The translations under genes and the position numbers were made by a program. A DNA stretch of 64,000 nt, taken from an uncultured Bacteroidales bacterium (GTDB lineage: Bacteria; Bacteroidota; Bacteroidia; Bacteroidales; Paludibacteraceae). Under the pieces are notes generated by a model. The model made no database searches. It was not told the DNA's origin and was given only the letters and a program-made list of their open reading frames with translations. This document shows positions 53,201-62,194 of this stretch, piece by piece; the stretch's first letter is position 1; each line of letters opens with the position of its first letter. The DNA lies in assembly GCA_946411385.1 (NCBI GenBank), contig CAMKDV010000006.1, positions 62,001-126,000 of the forward strand, written 5' to 3'.

Positions 53201-56200
53201 GGTAGTCGAAGCTCATGATCACGCGCGTGAACTCCAACATCGGCGATTCGAGTTGCTTTGAGGTGATACGCTCCTGCCCTACCTGTGCATACAGGCGGTT
53301 ATCGGCAGTCTTGCCGAACAGGAAGTTGATGCCCTCCACGATGGGGTACGTAAAGAACGTCTCGTCCTTGTACGGATCCGTCGGCCGTACGAGCATGTCA
53401 AGCGAGAATGACCTGCCGCTGAGCGAACGTGTGATCTCGGTCTTGGCGTAGGAGTCCACTGTGCCGTTGAAATGGATAGCCGTACCGGCGGTGATGCCCG
53501 TCTCGTTGGTCACACCCTTGAGTTGGAAGTTATTGTCCTCGTCGAGGTAGTTACCGGCTATAGGCTCGCTGAATCGCAGCTTGAGGTTATCGCCTATGCC
53601 GAGGATGGCATTGGCAGGCTCGGGTTCGCCGAACAGTACCGGCGGACGCGTATCCTTCACACCGCTAATCACGGGCGAAGCTTTGCTTACGAAGCCCGAA
53701 CCGTAGCGGCAGAAGCTGACTGCACGCAGGTCATACTCCTGCTCCATCGGGTCGCGCTCGCCGTAGAAGCGGAACGGAGTGATCTTGCCGTTCTCGATCA
53801 TCGCCTTGTTGCCCGTAGCCAGGTTGTACAGGCTGTCGTCGGCGTAGAACGAGCAGGAGTTCACCCACATCTCGTCGGACTCTTTGGTGAGCTTGTACTG
53901 GAACTCGATATGGTCGAAGTTCTTGTGGTGGATATTGAATCCCGAGATTTCAACAGGCAGATAGTAGCCCTCCAAGTCGCGCTGCGACAGGGTGTTCATC
54001 ACCCAGTTCTGCCGCGGCGAGGTTATCTCCACAGGGCTGGACTCCGGCTGGAAATGTACGCTGAAGTTCAGGAACGAATAGGTCTTGACGCAGTCGCCCA
54101 CACTGAAATACAGCGTCAGGTTTTCATAGTCATCCACCTCACCGCGCTCAACCTCGAGCACCTGCGTGGCTACCTGTCCGGGCAAGAGGAAGTAACTCAG
54201 TCCCTGTACGAGCGGTGCGCCGTTGACATACACCTTCGCGCCGTGCGGGTTGCTGTCGTTGGTGAGTGAGAGCGAGAAGGATGTACCCGTTGCGGCAAAG
54301 CCGTACTGTACCTGACCGGCGTTCTTGAGCTCTATATGGAATACGGCACGCTGGTTGGCAGGTACGTTGCTTACCTCGTAGCGGTCGATGCTGATCTCCG
54401 GCACAGCAATAGCCATCGTACCGTTGTTGATCACCGTTCCCTTGTTGTAGAACTTGGTCTTCTCCTCCTTCTCATGGATACAGTAGGTAGCGCCTGCCTC
54501 GGTAAAGAACACGTACGAGCCGAAGAGTATATCATCGTTATTTCCCTGCCCCACATTGTCGCGGATGTCTTTAGTATCGCTCTTCCACAGGCTGTCCATC
54601 TCAGCACGATAGACGCTCACGGTGATGTCACCCTGGTCATCGGGCACGAGGGTGAAACCGCAGGACTTCTTGTTGGTCTTGTCGGTGTTCATGCGGTCGT
54701 TCGCTTCGTAATCCAGTACGGGGGAGTAGTTCATCTTGAACTGGTACGTATTCGTCACCGTACCAATCTCCGTCAAGCTCTTTTGATCGGTCTTTGCTTC
54801 GTCGTTGAAGAAGCCCTTCAGCGCTTCGGCTGCAGACTTGCCGAACGTCTCGGCATTGTCGCCAAAGAACTCGGCGAGATCATCCAGGCTGTTGGCAAGT
54901 TCTTCAGCCACCTGCGCGCCGGCATTTTGCATATCGTACATAACGAGGTCGCCACCTTGCGGCATCTCATTGTAGTTGGCTGTAGCGCTATAACTGTCGG
55001 TGTGGGACAGGGTGTTACCGAACGACACGCTGTACGTGCCGACATACTGACCTGACTGACGGGCTATGATCTTCTCCCGCTCGTTCTGAATGACGATGGT
55101 CATCCATTTGAGGATGATATTGTTCAGCGCAGCCACCTTGTCGGCATACGCCGCGTTGCTACCCTCAGGCAGGAACATACGGTACGAACTGCGTGCCACC
55201 GTGTCTTGCAGATGAGCGGCAGCCGTGGAGTCGATGTACCAATAGACCGGTTCACCCGTAGCATTAGCCTGCGCCTGAGCCGCTTTGGAATCCGCAAACG
55301 TCATCAACAAGTTTTGACGCTGCAATGCCAGTTGCGGGATAACGGTCTCCAGAATGTAGTACTGCGAGTAAGCGAAGGTGTTCGATACGGTACTACCCAT
55401 CACCACTTTCTCACCCGTCACGAGGTAGTACGGCTTGCCGTCAGCACCTATGCCGCTCGCATGCACATGCATCGTTCCCGCCTCGATAGCCGGACGGCGG
55501 GCTTGATACAACGTGTCGTCGATCACTGTCAGTGACTTGGCTTTACCGGTCAGCTGACTGATGGTAGCACCCAGGAAGACATCGGCGTTCGAACCGATAC
55601 CTGTCTTGTTCTTTTTCGTGGAAGTGCTGATCTTCTCGTTCGTAGTGAACGAGTACGAATATTTGTATCCCCACGACCACTCATGCGTGATAGGTATAGT
55701 GAACGACAGTTGCTTGCTCGAATTGAACGTTGAACCGGTATAACTGCCGGCTCCGGAAGGGGCAGTCACAATACCCACATCGTTCGATACGCTCAATCCC
55801 CACTTCGGTGTGAGTTTCAAGCCGGCTTCCCAGTTGTAGCTCTCGTTGTAGGAGTAGCTGTAGGTTGTTCCGCTCTCCACCCACGCCGAGCTGCCGTTTC
55901 CACCCGGATCACGGATGATATCCAGCAGGGTGATGTCGGCTTCGGTGGCGGTCAGTTCGTTGCCTTGCACGATGTCACCTGCCACGTAGCCGCGGAAGGC
56001 ATCGGTCTCTACGGTGTTGCCTTCCTGCTCCAGCGCCAGACTGACGGTTGCCAGGGCATCCTCGCCATAGGTCTGCGTCTGGATATAATCCACAGTCAGC
56101 CATATATTGCGGTTCTTACCTTGGCGGTTCAGCTCGTAGGTGGTGTGGTTGGTGGAGTTATGCATACCGTTGCGTACGGTCACCTTGCCGCTGCGCAGCG

Positions 56201-59200
56201 GTACTCGGTCGAGTCGCTGTGTCGGGTCGTTATTGTAATAGTAGTCCTCGTACGCCTGCGCCTCAAACTGATAACGGCGGTTGTAGTAGAACACCGGATA
56301 GCCCATCGTGTAACGGATCGTGCCGTCCTCCTGCTTGGTGTAGAGGTTGACTTTCTCCTTGATGGTCGGATTCAGGCTGCCGGCGTTCATCGTCGGTTCG
56401 CCGTAGCCGTCTTGCTCCAGTCCGTACAGCAGTTGCTTGAGGTGTACCTGCACCGGCGTGCGGTAGATGCGGTCATATACGGCGTTGTAATGCACGCTGT
56501 CGTTCCCGCGCACCGAATCGATGGCTACCAGCGAAGCATCGGTCAGGGTGAAGGTCTCACTGCCTGCGCCAGAGGCAAACAGCGTGGAGTAACCTTGCGC
56601 CGAGGCCTGTACAACCTTGTACTTAACAGGGAACAGATCCACCTCAAACTCACCCGTCGCCGGATCGGGATGGATAGTGATGCGTTTCTTCTCCAGCAAG
56701 GTGTTCGTTGTGCCCACTACGCGGTAGGGCTCAAACTCGTTGCCAAGTTGATATACGCGATGCTCCACCTGCTGCATCATCGTGTCGCGGCTCAGGTCAT
56801 CCGGGTCGTGCACGAAGTGCGCTATGTTGTCGCCCTCGAGCTGCAGCACGAGTTGCAGGTCATCGCCGAGGTTGTTCGTACCGAGGCCGAAGGCTTCGGG
56901 CAGGTCGCGTTGGTCGATACCGCCGGCTACACGTCCGACCAGGCGCACCTTTGTCTGGTCGTAGAACCGTACACCGTCCAGCGGCTTGGTCAGGGCAAAC
57001 GTGTCTGTCCCTTCCTCTACGTGCAAGATTCCTTCGCCCTCAAACACGTGTCCCGGCTTGAAGATATGCAGTGTGTAGGGCTGACCCTTGCTCAGCGTCA
57101 GCTCGAAGTTTCCGTCCGTACCCGTCATCAATGGTACACCGTTGCGGAGCACCGTGTCGCCGTTGAGCGTGAACATCGCACCCGTTACAGGGATCGTCGA
57201 GTACTTGTACAGCGCACGACCCGTCAGACGGGCGGTAGAGGTATTGATGAAGTCCACGCCCGAGGCTACAGCATGATCCGCCGACAGCGTTACGCTGGCG
57301 CTCTGGGCACTCGTATAATTATAACTGAATTGCGCGTACGTGTGCGCGGGCACGATAGCGAACTGCGTACTGCTGCCGATGTCGTAGCTCAGGCTGTCGA
57401 ACAGGAACGTACCGTCTGCGCCGGTGACGATTGTCTTCACAGTCTCGCCATCCGGGCCTTGCAGCACAACATTCACGCCTGCCATGCCGCTGTTGTCCGG
57501 CATGAGGATTGTACCGGCTATCTCGCCGTAAGGCGAACGCCAGCCTTCGGCCGTCGCGCTGTTGGCGGAAGACTTGCCGTTGCAGTTGTACAGCGCGGTG
57601 ATGACGTACTCATAGTGCTGATTCGGAATAGCTGACTCGTCGAAGAACGAGTTTTCAGTACCTGTATAAATCGTATCCGCGGCAGCGTCACTGTTCACCG
57701 CCACACGCGAGAGCACATACTCATCCACCGCCACCGACGACGGCACCCAACTTAGCGTCACGCCGCGTTTCTGCTGACCGACGGCTGCTCCCTGACTCGC
57801 TGTGAACGAGGTGATGGTTGCCGCCTCGTCGTAGTACAGACTCGGACCGTGGATGGCTACCGGTTGCAGATAGACGGAATCAAATACACGCAGGTCGCTG
57901 CCCGACTGATCGATGCGCACCGAATAGTTGATATGCGCGCAAGCGGTGTTCGCTACGTCCGTATAGTGCGCTATCCACGAGCCGTCCGCCTGACGGACTA
58001 TACTGTCCTGCGGAATAATCACCTCGCTCACAAAGCCCGTTTCCTCAATCGTACGCCTCAGCACCAACCGCGCAGTCCGATCCCACATACAACGACCTCC
58101 AACCAAACCGGCATATTCTGCCCGCAGTTGCGAATAGAGACTGTCGATAATCGCGGGTTTTTGCTGATCGATATACGGATCGGTTTCCGGGCCGACAAAT
58201 ATAATCTGAGGAGTGAATAAACTATAAATCTGATTTACATTCAGCGAGCAGTCACCTAACAACTTAAATGAACGCGAACTCACTACCTTAGTGGTAGAGA
58301 AATCATACCATTCGCTGTAGGTATAAGTCGTCTTATTTATTCTCACCTCACAGGTACTACCTTTCAGGAACTTTTGCTCACCATCACGCAAATACCTCCA
58401 AGGCTGCAACTCAATTCCGGTCGATGATACGACTCTATACTCAACTGAATAGTTATAACCATAAATATTAACCGAATCAACATTGAGTGTTATGGAATCT
58501 TGGGTATCCCACCAATTGACGTTATACGTTAACTGGCACTTGTCTATACTCGGAGTAATAACTTCCGATACTTTTGCATTGTCGATATGAATATTGAAAT
58601 GCACCTTGCGGTTAGTCTCGTATTCGGGGTCGAGCGTATAGTCAGGCTGCACGCTATCCAGCGGAGCAAGGTAGTTGTTCTTATTCGTCTTTGCTTCCTT
58701 CGAGAAGTCCGACACCCAGCCCCAGATAGCCGACGAGGCACGTCGTACACGATAGTAAACAGGAACAGAAGGTTGGTTTCCGTCGAGGCCGTACAATCTT
58801 GCATTCAGACTGGCGTACACATCACCATTGTCATCGTACAGGATATAATTCTTTATTTCTGTTGATTTTGCGGCTATCTCCTGAGCAGTATTACCCGTCC
58901 ACATCTCGCGGCTGTTATCCACGTAACGATAGGTATGCGCCGTATCGTGTTTGATCATCGGTATAACCGCCAGTTGCTTGGCATCGGAGAAGTCCGGCTT
59001 CATCGCGCGCTGCACCTCAAAGTAGTCGCCACTTACCAAGTCCACAAGGTTCGGGTTCTTGATATGCCACTCCAGCACGTTGTTGCCCGTATAGGTACCG
59101 GTTTTGTCCGTCTCTTCAGTCACCGTGAAGTCATACAGGCGGTGGTAGGGCAGAATATCCACTTTGTTCGTTACCTGCGTACTGAGTTGAACCGGGCTCT

Positions 59201-60053
59201 TGGAGCGATAGATATTAAAGTAGGCAAACACACCTTTTTGCACTGTATCGTTGGTGGGCACGATGATGTTTCCCGAGCGCTCGGTGGTCTTGGTAAACTC
59301 ATACGGCGCCAATGAGGTGCTGTATGAGATAGGGTCGTAGAATACGGAATACTGTATAGCCGCGCTGCCGTAGCCGGTAAAGCCTTGCTCGTTTACGGCG
59401 TAGATGTACGGCTCAAACAGCTGCGGCTCAACCACATTGCTCTTACCTTGCAAGCCCGTAGCCAGCGTCCAGTTCTTTTCGTAATTGACGTTACCTGTAT
59501 ACCGCATGCTGATAAATACCTTCGTACCGATATCGAAGGTCTTTTTGTCCAACGATTCGGGTATATACCAATCCACCTCCAGCCAGGTCACATAGTCACC
59601 GTCGTTACCTGACTCCTGTTTTTTTGTCACATTGTAGGGGTGCTCGGCATTGTCCGAGGGTACTCCCTTACGCTGTCCGTCGCTGCAGTTCGTTATCTCC
59701 AGCACGCCGCGACCGGCATAGCCTTTCACCCACGCACGGCCGTAAGCGACATCATCATCGGCACTCGGTCCACTGGCGTTATGCTCGCTGCCGTAGCCGA
59801 AGATAGTGTACCACTCGCCGTTCAATACGTAATACACACGCGACTCGCCCTGGCTGTTCATCGACACGTAGTAGTCGTTCGTACCGCGCGAATAGACCGG
59901 CAGCTTGAAGTGCACCTTATCCTCACCCGTGATCATCGCTGAGTAGTGGTCGGAGTTCTCCAGGTAGTCGTTTCCATACGCCTGCACCCGCTCCGGCACA
60001 AGTAGCATCGCGCAGCATAGCGCAATTGCAAACAGATAAAATTTGTGTTTCAT
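50286..60053 (-). CDS. Giant secreted multidomain protein with LamG domains (3255 aa)
   Basis: Signal peptide about 1-25 (ending VQAYGN). FN3-like segments lie in the first 800 residues. Carboxypeptidase-regulatory/SdrD-like beta domains lie around 840-1010 (GEIAGTILMPDNSGMAGVNV). A long unassigned central region (about 1380-2100) includes a helical stretch. Two LamG-type jelly-roll domains lie near 2190-2390 and 2390-2560 (GEWHHFALTLNRSYNSAALF). Two W-N-rich repeats lie near 2926 and 3018 (EGWNWVSWYVRP, KGWNGIAYLL), and the tail is KIIEDDHVIIIRNGERYDVTG. A surface adhesin or matrix protein is likely; no enzyme motif seen. Word repeats (CATTTGTGATTTGT) are inserted in frame at 50533-50568 and 52223-52253. 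A paralogue enters at the right edge of the window. Confidence 0.85.
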   Translation of the reverse strand: MKHKFYLFAIALCCAMLLVPERVQAYGNDYLENSDHYSAMITGEDKVHFKLPVYSRGTNDYYVSMNSQGESRVYYVLNGEWYTIFGYGSEHNASGPSADDDVAYGRAWVKGYAGRGVLEITNCSDGQRKGVPSDNAEHPYNVTKKQESGNDGDYVTWLEVDWYIPESLDKKTFDIGTKVFISMRYTGNVNYEKNWTLATGLQGKSNVVEPQLFEPYIYAVNEQGFTGYGSAAIQYSVFYDPISYSTSLAPYEFTKTTERSGNIIVPTNDTVQKGVFAYFNIYRSKSPVQLSTQVTNKVDILPYHRLYDFTVTEETDKTGTYTGNNVLEWHIKNPNLVDLVSGDYFEVQRAMKPDFSDAKQLAVIPMIKHDTAHTYRYVDNSREMWTGNTAQEIAAKSTEIKNYILYDDNGDVYASLNARLYGLDGNQPSVPVYYRVRRASSAIWGWVSDFSKEAKTNKNNYLAPLDSVQPDYTLDPEYETNRKVHFNIHIDNAKVSEVITPSIDKCQLTYNVNWWDTQDSITLNVDSVNIYGYNYSVEYRVVSSTGIELQPWRYLRDGEQKFLKGSTCEVRINKTTYTYSEWYDFSTTKVVSSRSFKLLGDCSLNVNQIYSLFTPQIIFVGPETDPYIDQQKPAIIDSLYSQLRAEYAGLVGGRCMWDRTARLVLRRTIEETGFVSEVIIPQDSIVRQADGSWIAHYTDVANTACAHINYSVRIDQSGSDLRVFDSVYLQPVAIHGPSLYYDEAATITSFTASQGAAVGQQKRGVTLSWVPSSVAVDEYVLSRVAVNSDAAADTIYTGTENSFFDESAIPNQHYEYVITALYNCNGKSSANSATAEGWRSPYGEIAGTILMPDNSGMAGVNVVLQGPDGETVKTIVTGADGTFLFDSLSYDIGSSTQFAIVPAHTYAQFSYNYTSAQSASVTLSADHAVASGVDFINTSTARLTGRALYKYSTIPVTGAMFTLNGDTVLRNGVPLMTGTDGNFELTLSKGQPYTLHIFKPGHVFEGEGILHVEEGTDTFALTKPLDGVRFYDQTKVRLVGRVAGGIDQRDLPEAFGLGTNNLGDDLQLVLQLEGDNIAHFVHDPDDLSRDTMMQQVEHRVYQLGNEFEPYRVVGTTNTLLEKKRITIHPDPATGEFEVDLFPVKYKVVQASAQGYSTLFASGAGSETFTLTDASLVAIDSVRGNDSVHYNAVYDRIYRTPVQVHLKQLLYGLEQDGYGEPTMNAGSLNPTIKEKVNLYTKQEDGTIRYTMGYPVFYYNRRYQFEAQAYEDYYYNNDPTQRLDRVPLRSGKVTVRNGMHNSTNHTTYELNRQGKNRNIWLTVDYIQTQTYGEDALATVSLALEQEGNTVETDAFRGYVAGDIVQGNELTATEADITLLDIIRDPGGNGSSAWVESGTTYSYSYNESYNWEAGLKLTPKWGLSVSNDVGIVTAPSGAGSYTGSTFNSSKQLSFTIPITHEWSWGYKYSYSFTTNEKISTSTKKNKTGIGSNADVFLGATISQLTGKAKSLTVIDDTLYQARRPAIEAGTMHVHASGIGADGKPYYLVTGEKVVMGSTVSNTFAYSQYYILETVIPQLALQRQNLLMTFADSKAAQAQANATGEPVYWYIDSTAAAHLQDTVARSSYRMFLPEGSNAAYADKVAALNNIILKWMTIVIQNEREKIIARQSGQYVGTYSVSFGNTLSHTDSYSATANYNEMPQGGDLVMYDMQNAGAQVAEELANSLDDLAEFFGDNAETFGKSAAEALKGFFNDEAKTDQKSLTEIGTVTNTYQFKMNYSPVLDYEANDRMNTDKTNKKSCGFTLVPDDQGDITVSVYRAEMDSLWKSDTKDIRDNVGQGNNDDILFGSYVFFTEAGATYCIHEKEEKTKFYNKGTVINNGTMAIAVPEISIDRYEVSNVPANQRAVFHIELKNAGQVQYGFAATGTSFSLSLTNDSNPHGAKVYVNGAPLVQGLSYFLLPGQVATQVLEVERGEVDDYENLTLYFSVGDCVKTYSFLNFSVHFQPESSPVEITSPRQNWVMNTLSQRDLEGYYLPVEISGFNIHHKNFDHIEFQYKLTKESDEMWVNSCSFYADDSLYNLATGNKAMIENGKITPFRFYGERDPMEQEYDLRAVSFCRYGSGFVSKASPVISGVKDTRPPVLFGEPEPANAILGIGDNLKLRFSEPIAGNYLDEDNNFQLKGVTNETGITAGTAIHFNGTVDSYAKTEITRSLSGRSFSLDMLVRPTDPYKDETFFTYPIVEGINFLFGKTADNRLYAQVGQERITSKQLESPMLEFTRVIMSFDYQKKTIRFFAGTSEVTDPSAGALPDETEFNVSSPLVFGLGYTGDMLEARLWTKALTLDEIAATNAHYLTGYELELLAYYRMNEGKGDVMNDKANGAALYLSNTTWKLQKGISIQLDNEQVQLAGDLLSRSENYDETLMFWFKTTSDNAPLFRAAWIKNDSVTNGTLIALENGKLVLHSGANQWTAGKYADGEWHHFALTLNRSYNSAALFVDGKLTNNAAATKFCAISGAMYLGGEGFKGNIDEFAIFEQALPEAMVQEFYNASPVGDEMGLMAYLPFEQQKQNPNGVLEQVFSINDQRQFRDRTTGEVLDKVVPLVITNDKSQITNWADAADYAPTSDKGLLGKLNFGWAYNDDELLIDLKMQDGEINKQTIYITVRDVEDLHGNPMPSPASWVTFVDRCPLRWDLNTQEYFAWYGDMNNEPGTKYCYQDIMINTTGKRHQFKIESLPEWLTAEPEYGSIDPLESKPIHFCPDYEMPVGFYTDIVYLTDENGLSEPLYIEYTVEARCPWDGTEIDRQGNPNTMSLRGQVYIENEYGASYYDSDELDQVAVFCEGELVGLANNTFAAQTNTSYVYLTIYGNNDMNGKLLTFKLWQKSTGRIYNLTPSARQKFQANAMRGISPAEPIRLSTSAGEVQQLSLLEGWNWVSWYVRPTNAKLDYIFPIESGFSEGDLVKSPTTQSFAELTVTPDSAAWKGSLSATNYKNMYMVRVADAFNTTIEGKALTDEQRTLTIRKGWNGIAYLLSAPMNTRDALADYYDKATVGDLIKSRTQFAVFTENGKWEGSLQTLRPGQGYLLRRNGTGSVTMKYVKNTAASAPKRVQANGQQPTANGEWSNPAAATNMTMIARIEGAEGYPPCLADQPLRVYVGDELAAVAEPIQMTNHKSQMTNDEVLYFLTIQSDRVGELRFEIGGETYVPESGSINYSADSHHGSLHAPIVLRKDDNRPYKIIEDDHVIIIRNGERYDVTGIKL

Positions 60054-60115
60054 ACAGGGTGTTATTTTAAATTTTATATTGTAGATTTTAGATTGTAGAT
60101 TTTAGATTGTAGATT

Positions 60116-60271
60116 TTACCACCCCATCAAATCGACAGACATGACATAGAGTAGGAAGTACTGCCCGGATTGTGTATGCCGCCCAGCGGCATCCGGTGTC
60201 GTATCCCATGCCTTTGCGCCCATCGCCATCAGCAGCACACAAAATATGATGGTCAAAAATTTAGAGTTCAT
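60116..60271 (-). CDS. 51-aa secreted peptide precursor
   Basis: A short frame with a clear signal peptide (MNSKFLTIIFCVLLMAMGAK, cleavage after AKA) and a 29-residue mature peptide rich in Gly, Asp and aromatic residues, ending VMSVDLMGW. It sits between the pyrophosphatase homologue and the giant protein in the same orientation, preceded by the leader word GATAATTTTTGGTAATTTTT then GACG. It could be a remnant of a longer secreted gene. No known family. Confidence 0.5.
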   Translation of the reverse strand: MNSKFLTIIFCVLLMAMGAKAWDTTPDAAGRHTQSGQYFLLYVMSVDLMGW

Positions 60272-60343
60272 TTTCGTCAAAAATTACCAAAAATTATCCA
60301 ACAATTATTGCGATGGATAAGTTCGTCAACAATATTACCTGCG

Positions 60344-61417
60344 TCATTGCTGCCCCGACTTCCACTGCTTGATACCTTCCGTGATGGGCGGTACGACCTC
60401 TACCTTGCGGATGGACAGGTACTTGGTTACGATGCAGTCGTCCGGCGTGGCGGTGGTGTGAAAACCGTACTCCGCCACTTGCTTGGCACCCTCGCCGCAG
60501 AACGGCAGGTGGGTGACATCGGCATCGCGGTCGCCGATCATCAGGAACAGCATATCCAGTCCTCGCTGCTCACGTGCGGCAGGCATGAGAGCCCGCATAC
60601 GGGCGCACATATCCTCCACTCCGGCTACCTTGCCGGCAAACACGCTGCCTATACCTACCTTCACACCCTCTATCTCATATTCCTTGAAGTCGGAGTAGAG
60701 GATCTCGATGTCGGTCATCCCCTCATACGAGACGCGTGCATCACGCGCGGCGGCGTAGTAGGCTCCGATATCCGTTATGTCGGATAGCTCTAACAGCTTG
60801 CCGAACAGGCGGCGGTCGATGTCGGTGGTGGTGACTGCGCTCAGGCTGTCGGTGTCGGACAGCAGCCCCGTGAGCAGCAGCCGTGCGTCCGTCGCGGTGG
60901 GTTGCATACCAAGCTGCTCGTACATCGTAGCGATCACCGAGCAGGTCGAACCGATAGGCATAGCGTAGTAGAACACCGGACGCGATGTGGTAACCGATCC
61001 TGTGCCGTGGTGGTCGATGACCTGCAGGATGTTCGCTGATGGCATACCGTTCACCGATTGTGCAAACTCGCTATGATCCACCATGATCATGTTCAGCCCT
61101 GTGGCGTCATCGAGTACTGCCGGCGCAGCTATGCCGGCCTGCTTCAGTGCATACAGCGGCTCGCAAACCACCTTGCCCGCCACACGCGCCTTGGCGTTGA
61201 TACCCAGCCGTTGCAGCAGCGACGCATAAGCGATAGCGGACATCACGGCGTCGCAGTCGGGACTCTTGTGCCCCACTACCAGCACGCTGTCGCCGTAGTT
61301 CATGCTCGTCAGCACCTCGCGCAGCGCTGTCGGCTGTTCCGGTTCGTTGGTCTGCTTGCAGCCGGCTGCGAACAGCAGCATGGCGCACGAGACGATGGCC
61401 AAAAATTTAGTTCTCAT
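60344..61417 (-). CDS. Exported family II (DHH) inorganic pyrophosphatase homologue, predicted lipoprotein
   Basis: The ATG at 61417 gives 357 aa: lipoprotein signal MRTKFLAIVSCAMLLFAAGC, then the DHH phosphoesterase domain with GHKSPDCDAVMSAI (HxxPDxD), VDHSEF, VIDHHGTG and SDTDS. The DHHA2 part ends with SIRKVEVVPPI, the substrate-binding region. These motifs match Mn-dependent pyrophosphatases, which are normally cytoplasmic; a lipid anchor is unusual. Activity on pyrophosphate or another phospho-ester in the periplasm is inference. It belongs to the operon leading to the giant secreted protein. Confidence 0.88.
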   Translation of the reverse strand: MRTKFLAIVSCAMLLFAAGCKQTNEPEQPTALREVLTSMNYGDSVLVVGHKSPDCDAVMSAIAYASLLQRLGINAKARVAGKVVCEPLYALKQAGIAAPAVLDDATGLNMIMVDHSEFAQSVNGMPSANILQVIDHHGTGSVTTSRPVFYYAMPIGSTCSVIATMYEQLGMQPTATDARLLLTGLLSDTDSLSAVTTTDIDRRLFGKLLELSDITDIGAYYAAARDARVSYEGMTDIEILYSDFKEYEIEGVKVGIGSVFAGKVAGVEDMCARMRALMPAAREQRGLDMLFLMIGDRDADVTHLPFCGEGAKQVAEYGFHTTATPDDCIVTKYLSIRKVEVVPPITEGIKQWKSGQQ

Positions 61418-61537
61418 TTCAGTCAAATATTACCAATATATACCAATATTACGATGATCAAGATTCAGTCAAAAAAGTCCAAAAAAGATTCAAAAAAGAA
61501 ATAATTTGGGGAACATTTTGGGTCTTTTTTGACTTAA

Positions 61538-62146
61538 CTATTCTTTCACCGTGATCACCAGCGAGAGGTCGCAGTTGCGGAGGATCTCGATCATCTTGTC
61601 CTCATCAAAGGCGATGCACCCGCCGGTGTAGCCCTTGGTGCCCTTCACGTGCACGAAGATCGCACTGCCCTTCGGATAGACGCACTCCTTGTTGAAATCC
61701 GTCTCTATGCCGTAGTTGTACTGCGGCTGGTAGGAGTACATCTCCTCGCCCTTGCACGGATGGTGCACCACGGCGGTGTCGATGATCGTGTTGTAGTACT
61801 CGCAGTCCTCGTCGCAAGCAAACGTTGAGGGCGTGATATCTTTATACGGCATCTTCGTGCCCGGGTTCGGCTTGATACCGAACGCCGACAACGGCCGCAG
61901 CGTGCCCGTAGGCGTCTTGGCGTCACCTTCACCGGTCTTGCCTATACCGTTCTTGCCGACAAACACATCGGTCACAAACAGCACCTTGCCGTCAACAGTC
62001 AGACGGGCCTTGGCTGCACTACCTTGTACATCATATACCTCCAGCAGCTGACCTTTTGCAGCGTTCTTGTCCTTACAGGAGTTTAGTACACATACTACAC
62101 TTGCGCCGCACGCAATCATCATCGCGGCAATAATTATCTTCTTCAT
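61538..62146 (-). CDS. L,D-transpeptidase-like (YkuD fold) lipoprotein
   Basis: The 202-aa protein has a lipoprotein signal (VLNSC, Cys at 24). The body begins with LLEVYDVQGSAAKARLTVDG and DVFVGKNGIGKTGEGDAKTPTGT, typical of the YkuD fold. It ends with FVHVKGTKGYTGGCIAFDED, the His and GGC catalytic region. YkuD enzymes form 3-3 crosslinks in peptidoglycan or attach proteins to it. The S/T-H-G-C motif reads T-G-G-C here, as in YafK/ErfK-like relatives. Located between the pyrophosphatase homologue and an unknown lipoprotein. Confidence 0.8.
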   Translation of the reverse strand: MKKIIIAAMMIACGASVVCVLNSCKDKNAAKGQLLEVYDVQGSAAKARLTVDGKVLFVTDVFVGKNGIGKTGEGDAKTPTGTLRPLSAFGIKPNPGTKMPYKDITPSTFACDEDCEYYNTIIDTAVVHHPCKGEEMYSYQPQYNYGIETDFNKECVYPKGSAIFVHVKGTKGYTGGCIAFDEDKMIEILRNCDLSLVITVKE

Positions 62147-62194
62147 AACAATTTAACGATTTAACAATTTAACAGTTTAACAGTTCAACACCTA

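Noticed and set aside
55965..57635. 556-aa plus-strand frame inside the giant protein gene
   Set aside because: Antisense shadow rich in His, Arg and Val; the minus-strand frame has signal peptide, LamG and SdrD-like domains.
61418..61426. TTG start for the pyrophosphatase homologue at 61426
   Set aside because: The ATG at 61417 gives a regular lipoprotein signal; the TTG lies in the recurring leader word.
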